Below are positions 32,575 to 41,801 of a stretch of DNA of 64,000 nucleotides, in pieces. The stretch is from Flavivirga jejuensis. GTDB lineage: Bacteria > Bacteroidota > Bacteroidia > Flavobacteriales > Flavobacteriaceae. The notes below the pieces were generated by a model. The model ran no database searches. It was not told the DNA's origin and worked only from the letters and a program-made list of their open reading frames with translations. Both the position numbers and the translations under genes were made by a program. Each line of letters begins with the position of its first letter. The first letter of the stretch is position 1. Location: NCBI RefSeq assembly GCF_030540765.1, contig NZ_JAUOEL010000008.1, forward strand, positions 310,001-374,000, given 5' to 3'.

Positions 32575-32586
32575 GCTATATTATAG

Positions 32587-33402
32587 TTATTTATCTTTAT
32601 TTTCTATATGTTCTTGTTCGCTTAGTAATTTTTTCTGATAACGCCCTTGTACAATATCTGTTATTACTAAAATAGCAATCACAAAATAAAACGTGGTTTT
32701 ACTCATAGATTCTATAGGGTTTCCAAATAACTTTAAATGTGCTAAATGTCCGCCTTCGGTTACCAACATAATACCTACAATAAATAAAATAAACAAGCCT
32801 AGCACTTCGTACATCCTATTTTTAGCTAAGAAAACCGAAATTTTATCTGCTAAAAACAGCATTAACAAGCCACTTATTACTATGGCAATAGCCATAACAA
32901 TAAAAGCTGTTGTAGAGTTTTCTAGTTCGTTAGTTAAACCAATGGCAGCTAATATAGAATCGAAAGAAAACACTAAATTCATCAATACAATACTTGCAAT
33001 GACAGCATTAGAAGATTTACTCCCTTTCCCATCGTCTCCAACGGCATCATTTAAATCGTGTTTAGATATCATATGCCAGATTTCTTTAATCGCTGTATAA
33101 ATAATAAATCCGCCTCCTACTAGTACAATAATGCTGTGTCCGTTAAAAGCAAAACTTGCTACGTCTCCAATTTCAGCAGTTAAAAACGAGAATGGGTCTT
33201 GAAAAAAATCAATAATAGAAACTAATACAAATAATAATACAATCCTTAATCCTATGGCTATAAGTATGCCCACTTTTCTTACTCGTTTTTGATCTGTTTG
33301 TGGCGCTTTTTTCGATTCTAAAGAAATGTATAATAGGTTATCAAACCCTAAAACAGCTTGCAGTAAAACAAGCATTAAAAGTGTGAAAATAATTTCTAAC
33401 AT
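32587..33402 (-). CDS. TerC family integral membrane protein
   Basis: This 271-residue TerC family protein has about seven to eight membrane spans. The conserved acidic motifs are visible: LGFDNLLYISL (18-28), and MNLVFSFDSILAAIG in the middle. TerC/Alx proteins are linked to Mn2+ export and to metalation of secreted proteins; older work tied the family to tellurite resistance. It lies 5 bp downstream of pssA and 12 bp upstream of the LURP-one-like gene. No other ter genes are present, so it is better read as a metal-homeostasis protein than a tellurite system. Confidence 0.9.
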   Translation of the reverse strand: MLEIIFTLLMLVLLQAVLGFDNLLYISLESKKAPQTDQKRVRKVGILIAIGLRIVLLFVLVSIIDFFQDPFSFLTAEIGDVASFAFNGHSIIVLVGGGFIIYTAIKEIWHMISKHDLNDAVGDDGKGSKSSNAVIASIVLMNLVFSFDSILAAIGLTNELENSTTAFIVMAIAIVISGLLMLFLADKISVFLAKNRMYEVLGLFILFIVGIMLVTEGGHLAHLKLFGNPIESMSKTTFYFVIAILVITDIVQGRYQKKLLSEQEHIENKDK

Positions 33403-33407
33403 GGTTA

Positions 33408-34154
33408 TTATTTTGATTTAAAATTGTCTAAAATAGACATGAAAATATAAAGTAATATAATAATTGGTATGGCAGCAAACTGTAATATAATTAATGATAC
33501 TGCGCATAATATTATAAAAATGTATCTGGTTGCATTGGCTTTAAAACTCCAACTTTGGAACTTTAGAGCAAATAGTTTGATACTACTGTTTAGTAGCCAA
33601 CAACTCAATATTGTTACACTTATTAAAAACCATTTATCTAAAATAATGGTATTCATGGCATCGCTATCTTGAAATTCCATAATTAATGGTAGCGATATAA
33701 TGAATAATGTATTTGCTGGCGTTGGTAAACCTTTAAAATAGCTTTGTTGTTCGACATCTAAATTAAAGTTTGCTAAACGGTAAGCAGAAGCTAGCGTTAT
33801 AAATAACCCTAAAAGAGGGAGTATAGGCAAATTAAAATCTAACCAATCTGTATTTGAAGACCAATTATTATCTACTTTACCTGAACTATTTACTGTTAAC
33901 GACAACAACTTATACATAATAATCCCAGGCACTAAGCCACTCGTCACCATATCGGCTAGAGAATCTAACTGTAGACCTAGTTCGCTTTGAACATGTAACT
34001 TTCTAGCGGCAAAACCATCAAAAAAATCAAAAAATATGCCTAAGAAAACAAACAGAGAAGCAGCAATAAAATGATCGTCAATAGCAAAGATAACCGCAAT
34101 ACTTCCACATAATAAGTTTAAAAGTGTTAGTGCATTAGGAATGTGTCGTTTCAT
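33408..34154 (-). CDS. pssA: CDP-diacylglycerol-serine O-phosphatidyltransferase
   Basis: This 248-residue CDP-alcohol phosphatidyltransferase is most like PssA, which makes phosphatidylserine for phosphatidylethanolamine. The catalytic motif D-G-x2-A-R-x8-G-x3-D-x3-D is complete: D46, G47, A50, R51, G60, D64, D68. It begins with the family phrase RHIPNALTLLNLLCGSIAVI. About eight membrane spans are expected. It is the first gene of a minus-strand unit with terC and the LURP-one-like gene. The 330-bp gap upstream (34155-34484) separates it from a divergent PorV/PorQ gene and holds only AT-rich promoter-type sequence as far as I can see. Confidence 0.93.
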   Translation of the reverse strand: MKRHIPNALTLLNLLCGSIAVIFAIDDHFIAASLFVFLGIFFDFFDGFAARKLHVQSELGLQLDSLADMVTSGLVPGIIMYKLLSLTVNSSGKVDNNWSSNTDWLDFNLPILPLLGLFITLASAYRLANFNLDVEQQSYFKGLPTPANTLFIISLPLIMEFQDSDAMNTIILDKWFLISVTILSCWLLNSSIKLFALKFQSWSFKANATRYIFIILCAVSLIILQFAAIPIIILLYIFMSILDNFKSK

Positions 34155-34484
34155 ATGTAGATTTTGTTGCTTATATGGGTTGGTTATATGTGATCGCTAA
34201 ATATTTATTATACTTGTACAACTACAGTAAAAGTGGTCTTAGTATTTAAAATTTATTTTTGTAAAAATAGCAAACAATTATTGTGTAAAACAAGTATTGA
34301 ACAATATCTATTATAATTTCAAGTTTATAAGTTTATAAATTATACTAACTCAATTATGAAATGGCAGATATAAAATAAGCGTTACCCTTTATTTGTGATG
34401 TTCTATTACAAGGGTTAATAGATAAGTAACTAAAATAATAATAGACAAGTTTAAATCTGATATTTTTATGATTAAATAGGGATT

Positions 34485-35582
34485 ATGTGCATCTTTGTAA
34501 AAAAATTGCGTTTGAAGTTTTACATAACGGCATTGTTTTGTAGTATATCTGTATCAATATTTAGTCAAACTGTTAGAAAATATTCTAATGAGTTTATGAA
34601 TATAGGTGTAGATGCTGCTGCTTTGGGTATGAGTAGTGCTGTTACATCTCATTCTGCAGATGTTAATTCTGGTTATTGGAATCCTGCTGGTTTATTAAAA
34701 ATTGAAGACAATCAATTCGCTTTAATGCATTCCAGCTACTTTGCAAATATTGCTAATTACGATTATATCGCTTTTGCAAAGCCTTTAGACAACCAAAGTG
34801 CCTTTGGGATATCATTAATACGTTTTGCTGTTGATGATATTTTAAACACCACACAACTTATCGATGAGCAGGGTAATATAAATTACGATAGAATTAGTTT
34901 ATTTTCTACGGCAGACTATGGATTAACATTTTCGTATGCAAGAAAACTTCCTCTACAGGGTCTTAATTATGGTGTAAATGCTAAAGTAATACGGCGCGTT
35001 ATAGGTGATTTTGCATCTTCTTGGGGTTTTGGTTTAGATTTTGGTATCCAGTTTGAGACGGGTAACAACTGGAAATTTGGGGTTATGGCTCGCGATATTA
35101 CAACAACTTTTAATGCTTGGGCTATCGATAAAGATGAATTTGCTAAGATTCAAAATGCAGTAGCTGGTCAAAATCAAGAATTACCAGAAACTACAGAAAT
35201 CACTATTCCTAAACTTCAAATTGGAATTTCTAAATTAGTAGATTTTAATTATGACTATAGCTTACTAACAGCAGTGAATTTAAATGTACGTTTTGAAGAA
35301 AATAACGATATAATTTCATCATCTTTTGCTAGCATAAACCCTGCTTTAGGCTTCGAATTTGACTATATAGACATGGTATATTTACGAGCTGGTATGGGTA
35401 ATTTTCAAAATGAATTACAAATAGATAATACCGAACAACTAAGCTTTCAACCAAGTTTTGGAGTTGGTTTTAAATACAATGGGGTTCAAATAGATTATGC
35501 TTTTACCGATATTGGAGACCAAAGTGTTGCTTTATATTCAAATGTATTTTCACTAAAACTTGATTTTAGTATCTTTAGATAA
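34485..35582 (+). CDS. PorV/PorQ family outer-membrane protein
   Basis: This 365-residue protein has a signal peptide ending at about residue 28 (SIFSQ) and a FadL-like beta-barrel of the PorV/PorQ family, with the diagnostic start GVDAAALGMSSAVTSHSADV followed by NSGYWNPAGLL. PorV is the shuttle that carries type IX secretion cargo to the attachment complex, and PorQ relatives are accessory. This protein lacks the exact PorV N-terminal sequence, so I leave it at family level. Cargo with T9SS tails is encoded at 15366 and 18862. The next gene begins 11 bp downstream, so the two form an operon. Confidence 0.85.
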   Translation: MCIFVKKLRLKFYITALFCSISVSIFSQTVRKYSNEFMNIGVDAAALGMSSAVTSHSADVNSGYWNPAGLLKIEDNQFALMHSSYFANIANYDYIAFAKPLDNQSAFGISLIRFAVDDILNTTQLIDEQGNINYDRISLFSTADYGLTFSYARKLPLQGLNYGVNAKVIRRVIGDFASSWGFGLDFGIQFETGNNWKFGVMARDITTTFNAWAIDKDEFAKIQNAVAGQNQELPETTEITIPKLQIGISKLVDFNYDYSLLTAVNLNVRFEENNDIISSSFASINPALGFEFDYIDMVYLRAGMGNFQNELQIDNTEQLSFQPSFGVGFKYNGVQIDYAFTDIGDQSVALYSNVFSLKLDFSIFR

Positions 35583-35593
35583 TATTTATTTAA

Positions 35594-36766
35594 ATGCATA
35601 AAACTTTATTCTTTTTATTTCTTCTTTTTTTTGTTGAAGCAACAATTGGGCAACAAAAAAACCTATCTGCTCAAACTGAAATTAGCGTACTCACAATTGC
35701 TCCAGGATCGTCTTTAAATGATGCTTTTGGACATAATGCTTTTAGAGTAAAAGATCCGCTAAATAACTTGGATAAGACATTTGATTATGGGCGCTTTGAT
35801 TTTGAAGCACCAAATTTTTATTTAAATTTTTCCAGAGGTAAATTAAACTATTCACTAGGAACGAGTAATTACTATGATTTTTTAAGTTTTTATATTAGAC
35901 AAAATAGAACTGTTAAAGAGCAAGTTTTAAATCTTTCTCAAGAAGAAAAACAAAAGCTTTATGCCTTTTTAGTAAATAATTATAAACCAGAAAACAGAAA
36001 TTATTTATATGATTTCTTTTTCGATAATTGTGCTACAAAAATTAAGGACGTAGCTAACATTAGTTTAAGTAATACCATTGTTTTTAATCCTCCTATGGAG
36101 TATAAAGAAGCCTCTTTTAGAACTTTAATTCAAAATAATCTTAATAGAAATTCCTGGGGAAGTTTAGGTATAGATATAGCCCTTGGATCGGTTATAGACA
36201 AAAAAGCAACTGCAGAAGAACATATGTTTTTACCAGAAAATATATTCAAGTTTTTCGAAAATGCATCAATAAACAACAATGACATACCTTTAGTTAAAGA
36301 CAGTCGCATTTTATATTCTAAAAAAGAAACTCCAAAGCCAAACACTTTTTTTACCAGTCCTCTTTTCATTTTAAGCATTATAGGAGGGGTAATTCTTTTT
36401 ATAACCTATCAAGATTTCAAAAAAAAGAAACAGAGTGTCTGGCTGGACACTGCACTCTTTAGCATCACAGGAATTATAGGTATCTTACTATTACTTCTTT
36501 GGTTTGCAACCGATCATAAAGGAACGCATCAAAATTACAACTTGCTGTGGGCCTGTGTTCTTAACATTTTTATTATTCGACAATTATTTAAGAAAAAAGT
36601 AAGTACTTGGTTTATTAAATATTTAAAATTTTTAATAATCTTATTATGTCTATTAACACTGCATTGGATTATTGGTATTCAGGTATTTGCTATTGGATTA
36701 GTTCCCTTATTATTAGCCTTATTTATTAGATATTTATATTTAGTTTCTTACTACAATAGTCAATAA
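35594..36766 (+). CDS. DUF4105 (Lnb N-terminal domain) membrane protein
   Basis: This 390-residue protein has a signal peptide (about 1-20), a periplasmic domain (about 25-230) of the DUF4105 family and about five membrane spans in the last 140 residues. DUF4105 has been renamed for Lnb, a lipoprotein N-acyltransferase described in Bacteroides, and is thought to use a papain-like Cys-His pair. Candidates here are H47 in FGHNAFRV and C146 in DNCATKI. If the function holds, it adds the third acyl chain to lipoproteins. It is co-transcribed with the PorV/PorQ gene. The family is clear; the specific enzyme activity is inferred. Confidence 0.75.
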   Translation: MHKTLFFLFLLFFVEATIGQQKNLSAQTEISVLTIAPGSSLNDAFGHNAFRVKDPLNNLDKTFDYGRFDFEAPNFYLNFSRGKLNYSLGTSNYYDFLSFYIRQNRTVKEQVLNLSQEEKQKLYAFLVNNYKPENRNYLYDFFFDNCATKIKDVANISLSNTIVFNPPMEYKEASFRTLIQNNLNRNSWGSLGIDIALGSVIDKKATAEEHMFLPENIFKFFENASINNNDIPLVKDSRILYSKKETPKPNTFFTSPLFILSIIGGVILFITYQDFKKKKQSVWLDTALFSITGIIGILLLLLWFATDHKGTHQNYNLLWACVLNIFIIRQLFKKKVSTWFIKYLKFLIILLCLLTLHWIIGIQVFAIGLVPLLLALFIRYLYLVSYYNSQ

Positions 36767-36854
36767 TTTTATCTAGAGAAACTAAACTGCTATCTACCAT
36801 AAGATAATTTAAAAACTGAATACCATAACAGTAAACTGAATACTGCAAACTAAG

Positions 36855-38246
36855 CTACTGCCCTCTAAAGTAAATCATTGTGCTTATCGTTTTAACTAAG
36901 ATATTTATATCTAAGAAAAAGCTTTTGTGTTTTATATAATATAAATCGTATTGTAGTTTTAGTAGGCTATCATCAACACTAGAGCCATATCTAGTTTTAA
37001 CTTGTGCCCAACCCGTAAGACCAGGTTTAACAATATGACGCGTTTCATAAAAAGGTAATATTTGTGATAGTTCTTTAACAAAAACAGGGCGTTCTGGTCT
37101 GGGACCAATCAAACTCATTTCCCCTTTTAATATGTTAATGAATTGAGGCATCTCGTCTAATCTAGAATGCCGCAAAAATCTGCCAAAAAGAGTGACTCTT
37201 GCATCCTTTTTTTCAGCCCAAACTGCTCCAGCTTTTTCAGCATTTCGAATCATGGTTCTATATTTCAAAATTCTAAATACTTTTCCATTTTTTCCTATTC
37301 TATTTTGAGAATAAAAAAGTGGTCCCCGATTAGCGATAACATTACCTAGCAAAATTATTGGTAAAAATAGAATGCCAATTATAACTCCTGCAAAGGAAAT
37401 AGTAATATCAAAAATCCGACGAAAAAATAAGTATAATTTATTTTTATTACTTCTACTAAATGGAAAATACTTGTAAAAATCTTTCCCAACGAATTGTACG
37501 GGAATACGCTGTGCCATTTCTTCGTATACCTGCGTATATTCTTTTATTGGAAACCCCTCCTCTAAAAGTGAAATAAGGGAATAATAAATTTCTGAAGTAA
37601 TAGATTCTGAGTTATAACTTGCTATAACGATCTCCGAGATATTTTCGTCTTTAATTACCTGACGTATTTCATCTGGGTTATACTCCAAAACGCCACTAAA
37701 TCTAACAGATTCAAGACTATTTAATTCACAATTAATAAAACCTACTATTTTATAATTAGGGTCTGAATTATTAAAAGCTTCAACGATGGTTTCAATATTA
37801 GATGTTTCCCCAATAATTAAAACTTTTTTATAAAACCTTGGCGAAACAACAAAGGTTATATATGCTAATCTCCATAGAAATAAGGCAATAAACATTGCAA
37901 AATAGAAGTATACTATTTGCAAACGATTATCTGGTAATATAGGTGTGAAAAATGGTGTTAAAAAATAAAACAGAACAGTTATTGAAACTGTAAAAACAAT
38001 ACTCGCAGAAATCTTTTCAATTTTGCTGGATTTCTGCAAATCGTAAAGCTCAAAGATGGTTCCAAATATTGAGACGTATAAAATAAGTATAAAAACCCAT
38101 GTCCAATTCTCTTTTGTTATAGTAAAATAATCAAAATCAAATGTATTACTAACAAAATATAGCACAATCAATATTGAAATAATATCGAAAATGCGTAGCA
38201 GAATTTTACGTTCTGAAATATTAAAATGAATGCTTTGGTTAGACAT
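36855..38246 (-). CDS. WcaJ-type initiating sugar-phosphate transferase
   Basis: This 463-residue polyprenyl-phosphate glycosyl-1-phosphate transferase starts polysaccharide repeat-unit synthesis on undecaprenyl phosphate. Four N-terminal membrane spans (about 12-125) precede a Rossmann-like region (about 140-240), and the catalytic transferase domain fills the last 190 residues. The motifs include GPLFYSQNRIGKNGKVF, FRILKYRTMIRNAEK, SRLDEMPQFINILKGEMS, LIGPRPERPVFV and KPGLTGWAQVK. It is the most downstream gene of the long minus-strand polysaccharide locus, about 55 bp from the next. Glucose-1-phosphate or galactose-1-phosphate is the usual substrate; which one cannot be told here. Confidence 0.93.
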   Translation of the reverse strand: MSNQSIHFNISERKILLRIFDIISILIVLYFVSNTFDFDYFTITKENWTWVFILILYVSIFGTIFELYDLQKSSKIEKISASIVFTVSITVLFYFLTPFFTPILPDNRLQIVYFYFAMFIALFLWRLAYITFVVSPRFYKKVLIIGETSNIETIVEAFNNSDPNYKIVGFINCELNSLESVRFSGVLEYNPDEIRQVIKDENISEIVIASYNSESITSEIYYSLISLLEEGFPIKEYTQVYEEMAQRIPVQFVGKDFYKYFPFSRSNKNKLYLFFRRIFDITISFAGVIIGILFLPIILLGNVIANRGPLFYSQNRIGKNGKVFRILKYRTMIRNAEKAGAVWAEKKDARVTLFGRFLRHSRLDEMPQFINILKGEMSLIGPRPERPVFVKELSQILPFYETRHIVKPGLTGWAQVKTRYGSSVDDSLLKLQYDLYYIKHKSFFLDINILVKTISTMIYFRGQ

Positions 38247-38301
38247 TGTTTAGAACAAGTTGACAGCGTATAAAGATAATAAGTATATTCAAATGTTAAA
38301 A

Positions 38302-39315
38302 TTATTTCAACACTTTATTCCATTGATTTTTAATGATTTCCCAATCTAATTGTTCTACTCTTTTTCTAGCATTTAAAGTCATAATATTTGATTTTTTTGG
38401 TGAATTTAGCAACTTTTTAATAGCCACAATAAACGCTCTTACTGAATCTGGTTCTACTAAAACACCAGTCTCCCCATCTTCTATTAGAAAAGGCATACCT
38501 CCTACATTAGTAGATATAACCGGTAATCCTAAGGCCATAGCCTCAATAACACTAACAGGCATATTGTCAAAATTCGTGGTATTAATAAAAATGTTATAAT
38601 CTTTAGATATTTCTATCCATTCTTGTTTTGATAATTTTCCTGTAAAGCTTACTTCCACTTTTAACTTCTTTGCATAATCCATACTTTCCTGCATGCTTCC
38701 ATCACTATCTGGGCCAACCATGCAAAGTTCTGCTTCTATATTAATGTCTTTTAAGCTTTTTAAAAGCTTAATTGCTAATATAGGGTTATATATTTTCGAG
38801 AATGAGCGCACCCATAATAATTTTACTTTATCAAAAGACCTTTCTTTAAACACATAATTACTAAGCTCTATTGAATTTGGGATGCAAACTATATTAGTAT
38901 AGCCTAAATTTTCAAAATTTAACTGCATATATTTTGATGGGGCTATATTTTTATAGGCATGATTAAATAGTGCTTTACATAACCTAGAAGACTTTTTTAA
39001 TCGAGCTGGTAGATTCCCTCCATGTAGAATAGGTATATATTTTAATTTAAGAAGTCTACACAATTGACTTACAAAAAATGCGTAATAAAAATTTAATGTG
39101 CTGTAGGTATCAATTAATACAAAGTCTGTATTTTTTCTATGCTTAAAACATGTCCAAAGCATTTCTAAAAGCCTTAATACTATGTTTTTTTTATTTGAAA
39201 CTGAAAGAATTTTATACCCTATATTATTAAGTAACGATCCTAAAACATCTACAGAAGACATATTAGTATTACTTTTTAAATTAGATTTATTTCCTATATA
39301 AATTAGGTGTTTCAA
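38302..39315 (-). CDS. GT4 family glycosyltransferase
   Basis: This 337-residue GT-B glycosyltransferase (GT4) has its N-terminal half about 1-155 and its C-terminal nucleotide-sugar domain about 160-337. The E-x7-E region reads NMPVSVIEAMALGLPVISTN, and LLWVRSFSKIYNPILAIKLL is a typical start of the second domain. It would add one sugar to the lipid-linked repeat unit. Donor and linkage cannot be predicted. It sits between the initiating transferase and the polymerase, on the same strand. Confidence 0.9.
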   Translation of the reverse strand: MKHLIYIGNKSNLKSNTNMSSVDVLGSLLNNIGYKILSVSNKKNIVLRLLEMLWTCFKHRKNTDFVLIDTYSTLNFYYAFFVSQLCRLLKLKYIPILHGGNLPARLKKSSRLCKALFNHAYKNIAPSKYMQLNFENLGYTNIVCIPNSIELSNYVFKERSFDKVKLLWVRSFSKIYNPILAIKLLKSLKDINIEAELCMVGPDSDGSMQESMDYAKKLKVEVSFTGKLSKQEWIEISKDYNIFINTTNFDNMPVSVIEAMALGLPVISTNVGGMPFLIEDGETGVLVEPDSVRAFIVAIKKLLNSPKKSNIMTLNARKRVEQLDWEIIKNQWNKVLK

Positions 39316-39336
39316 ATGCTAAAATTTCATTAATTA

Positions 39337-40722
39337 TTAATTCGTTGATGTTTTATGTTTTGCTCTTGATTGATTTTTTTTATCTAAAATTCTTGTATTA
39401 TGAATTGCATATTTTACATCCAACAAACACAGACCATATAAAAATGCTGGTGCAGCAATACGCATAGAGGAATGATTAATAGTCAAAAACCAGAAAAAAT
39501 AGCACGAATAAAAAAAGACGTTTGATTTATTTTGTATTCGAAATATCAAAGGTGTTAATAATAAAATTAATAAAGCCATCATACCAAACAAACCATGTTC
39601 AGACAAAATACGACTCATCTCATTATGCGATGCAGCTAGAACCCCCTTATTCTTTAGCCTTAACTCCTTTATTTTCCCAACACCAACACCTAAAATTGGA
39701 TTTTTAAAAAACTCATCTAACTCAAAAGAAATTAAATTACTTCTACCTGTAGAAATATCTTCCTTTGCTCTCCCTAAAGCATCTTGATTTGCATATCGTT
39801 TTTCAATAAATCCGCTTGTTTGTAAAGAAGAAAAGGACCAAATTAACAAGCCAAGGGCAATGAATACAAATAGCATTCTACTAATTCTAAATTTGCTTTT
39901 AATATTTACTTTCTTAAAATAAAAATATATAAAAGCTATAATCATAAACAAAGCTGTAATAATACCTCCTCTGCTAAAAGTAACAATACCTCTATAGCTT
40001 ACCACAGCTAACAATACTCCATTTATTATTTTAAGAAATAACGACGGTGAGAGCATAAAAAATCTAATAGTAAAAACAAACATTCCTAAACCTAAAACAG
40101 TAGAAACTTGATTAGGACCAAAGCCTCCTGAAGTAGCAAAATTAGACCCTGTACCTGTTATAACGTCTCTAATATCTGGAGTGAATAGAAAAAGGTAAGT
40201 TGTATTCGCTATTAATGGGAGTGCCATTACAAAAAACATTTTATGAAAGTCTTGATACGCTATTTTTCTCTTATAAAAAAAAATAGCAACGACACCTAAA
40301 CACACAGGGCCACTTAAATTAAATGCAATTGCAGTTCTTATAGTAGTTTCTTCTGTTATGTTAAATCCAGCAACTAATATACCTGGAATTAATAAAAAAA
40401 CATATAGTATGTATGGTATGGGTTGTTTATACGATTTAACATTAAACATACCTATCAAACAAAATACGATAACAAGATATTTTGAAGTTTCGTATAAAAA
40501 ACTACCTCCTGTCATCCTGAGAAAAACCTCAGAGCCTACTGTATAAGCACAAGCAATTAAAACTTGTAATACTTTTTGCGATGGTTTAGCTTTAAATATG
40601 GCATTAACAAAATAGACAAAAATAGCTATTAGGTAAACTTTAGATAGTACTGGTAGAACATATATTAATATCCCTATTACAATATGTAAAACTATTAGTT
40701 TTATATAATTTAAGTTTTTCAA
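39337..40722 (-). CDS. O-antigen polymerase/ligase (Wzy_C) membrane protein
   Basis: This 461-residue polytopic protein with about 11-12 membrane spans carries the O-antigen ligase / Wzy_C domain. The large periplasmic loop includes RSNLISFELDEFFKNPILGV and ASHNEMSRILSEHGLFG, with the conserved His in SHNE. In a Wzx/Wzy-type locus it would polymerise repeat units; WaaL-type ligation is the alternative, and the domain alone cannot decide. It lies 2 bp downstream of a GT4 gene (stop at 40725). It is the only polymerase candidate in the window. Confidence 0.85.
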   Translation of the reverse strand: MKNLNYIKLIVLHIVIGILIYVLPVLSKVYLIAIFVYFVNAIFKAKPSQKVLQVLIACAYTVGSEVFLRMTGGSFLYETSKYLVIVFCLIGMFNVKSYKQPIPYILYVFLLIPGILVAGFNITEETTIRTAIAFNLSGPVCLGVVAIFFYKRKIAYQDFHKMFFVMALPLIANTTYLFLFTPDIRDVITGTGSNFATSGGFGPNQVSTVLGLGMFVFTIRFFMLSPSLFLKIINGVLLAVVSYRGIVTFSRGGIITALFMIIAFIYFYFKKVNIKSKFRISRMLFVFIALGLLIWSFSSLQTSGFIEKRYANQDALGRAKEDISTGRSNLISFELDEFFKNPILGVGVGKIKELRLKNKGVLAASHNEMSRILSEHGLFGMMALLILLLTPLIFRIQNKSNVFFYSCYFFWFLTINHSSMRIAAPAFLYGLCLLDVKYAIHNTRILDKKNQSRAKHKTSTN

Positions 40723-40724
40723 TT

Positions 40725-41801
40725 TTAGCTAATACAGTTTATGTAGGTTTTTAAAATAGTTTGTAATTGTACTTTTTCAGAATAATTTTTCAGAATATGT
40801 TTATTATAATTACTTGCATGAGTATGCCTCAATTCTACATTTTCAATATACAAAGATATAGCTTTAGACAATTCATCTGGTTTTGTTGCTTCAACTAATA
40901 ACCCATTATCATTATTTGTAATAAGTGTTTCACATTCTCCAACTTTAGTTGATATAACTGCTAAGTTAGACAAACCATATTCTAATAATGCTAATGGTAA
41001 GCCTTCAGACTTTGAAGACAATATACCTATCTCGCATTGACTTAAAATATTAAAAACATCTGATTTACTACCATATATAGAAACAGAATCATTTAAATCA
41101 AGTTCATCTATTTTATTTTTTACTGATTTGGAATAATCATCATTAAAATCTTCACCAACACAATGTAGCGTCCAATCTGGATACAGTTCAACCACTTTTT
41201 TAAAAGCATTAAGTAAGGTGAAATGATCTTTTTGAGGTCTTAAATTTGCTAAACAGACTATGCGTTTGCCTGAAAGGTACTTTAAATCTGTAACCGCCAA
41301 AGTTTTATTCATTATGGCGAAATTTGGTAAATAAGAAACGGCTTTAATTTTAAGTTTTTGTTTTGCCCACGCTTCTAAACTCCTATTAACACTAAAAATA
41401 TGCGAAAAATATTTTGAACAAAACTTTAAGGTATCGAATTTGCGATTCTGTAAGAAATCGCTATTACCATAATGATCATGCCAAATAATAGAAATATCCC
41501 TATTAAATAACTTCATTATTGCTGCTAGAAAAAACGACGTTGAATGCGCATGAATAATTTGTATTTTATTTTCTTTGATAAATTTATTCAATCGTTTTAT
41601 TGCCCCTACATCAACCGTTTTTGTTTTATTTAAAAACAAATAGTTAACAGTATTTGAAAGGTTTTCTTTTAAAAGGCCTTCCTTTCTGGTGGCACACAAA
41701 AAAGAAGCTTCAATTTTATTAGATAATGCATTCGCTAAATTTACTGCAACGCGTTCTGCACCACCAGCATTTAAAGAATCTATTAATTGTAATACGCGCA
41801 T
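40725..41801 (-). CDS. GT4 family glycosyltransferase
   Basis: This 358-residue GT4 glycosyltransferase begins VLQLIDSLNAGGAERVAVNL, the donor-domain glycine loop typical of this group. HAHSTSFFLAA follows, and the E-x7-E region is SKSEGLPLALLEYGLSNLAV. It is probably cytosolic or peripheral. Its start codon directly abuts the stop of the next upstream gene (41802), so translation is coupled. The sugar donor is unknown. The similarity to N-acetylgalactosamine transferases is only general. Confidence 0.9.
   Translation of the reverse strand: MRVLQLIDSLNAGGAERVAVNLANALSNKIEASFLCATRKEGLLKENLSNTVNYLFLNKTKTVDVGAIKRLNKFIKENKIQIIHAHSTSFFLAAIMKLFNRDISIIWHDHYGNSDFLQNRKFDTLKFCSKYFSHIFSVNRSLEAWAKQKLKIKAVSYLPNFAIMNKTLAVTDLKYLSGKRIVCLANLRPQKDHFTLLNAFKKVVELYPDWTLHCVGEDFNDDYSKSVKNKIDELDLNDSVSIYGSKSDVFNILSQCEIGILSSKSEGLPLALLEYGLSNLAVISTKVGECETLITNNDNGLLVEATKPDELSKAISLYIENVELRHTHASNYNKHILKNYSEKVQLQTILKTYINCIS

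Noticed and set aside
32587-33402. Tellurite resistance operon
   Set aside because: Only a TerC family protein is present, next to pssA; no terA/B/D/Z genes.
34309-34345. Further CTATAANTTATAG-like sites upstream of the PorV/PorQ gene
   Set aside because: One partial match (TTATAAATTATAC at 34333) occurs without clear 21-bp phasing; in such AT-rich DNA it may be chance.
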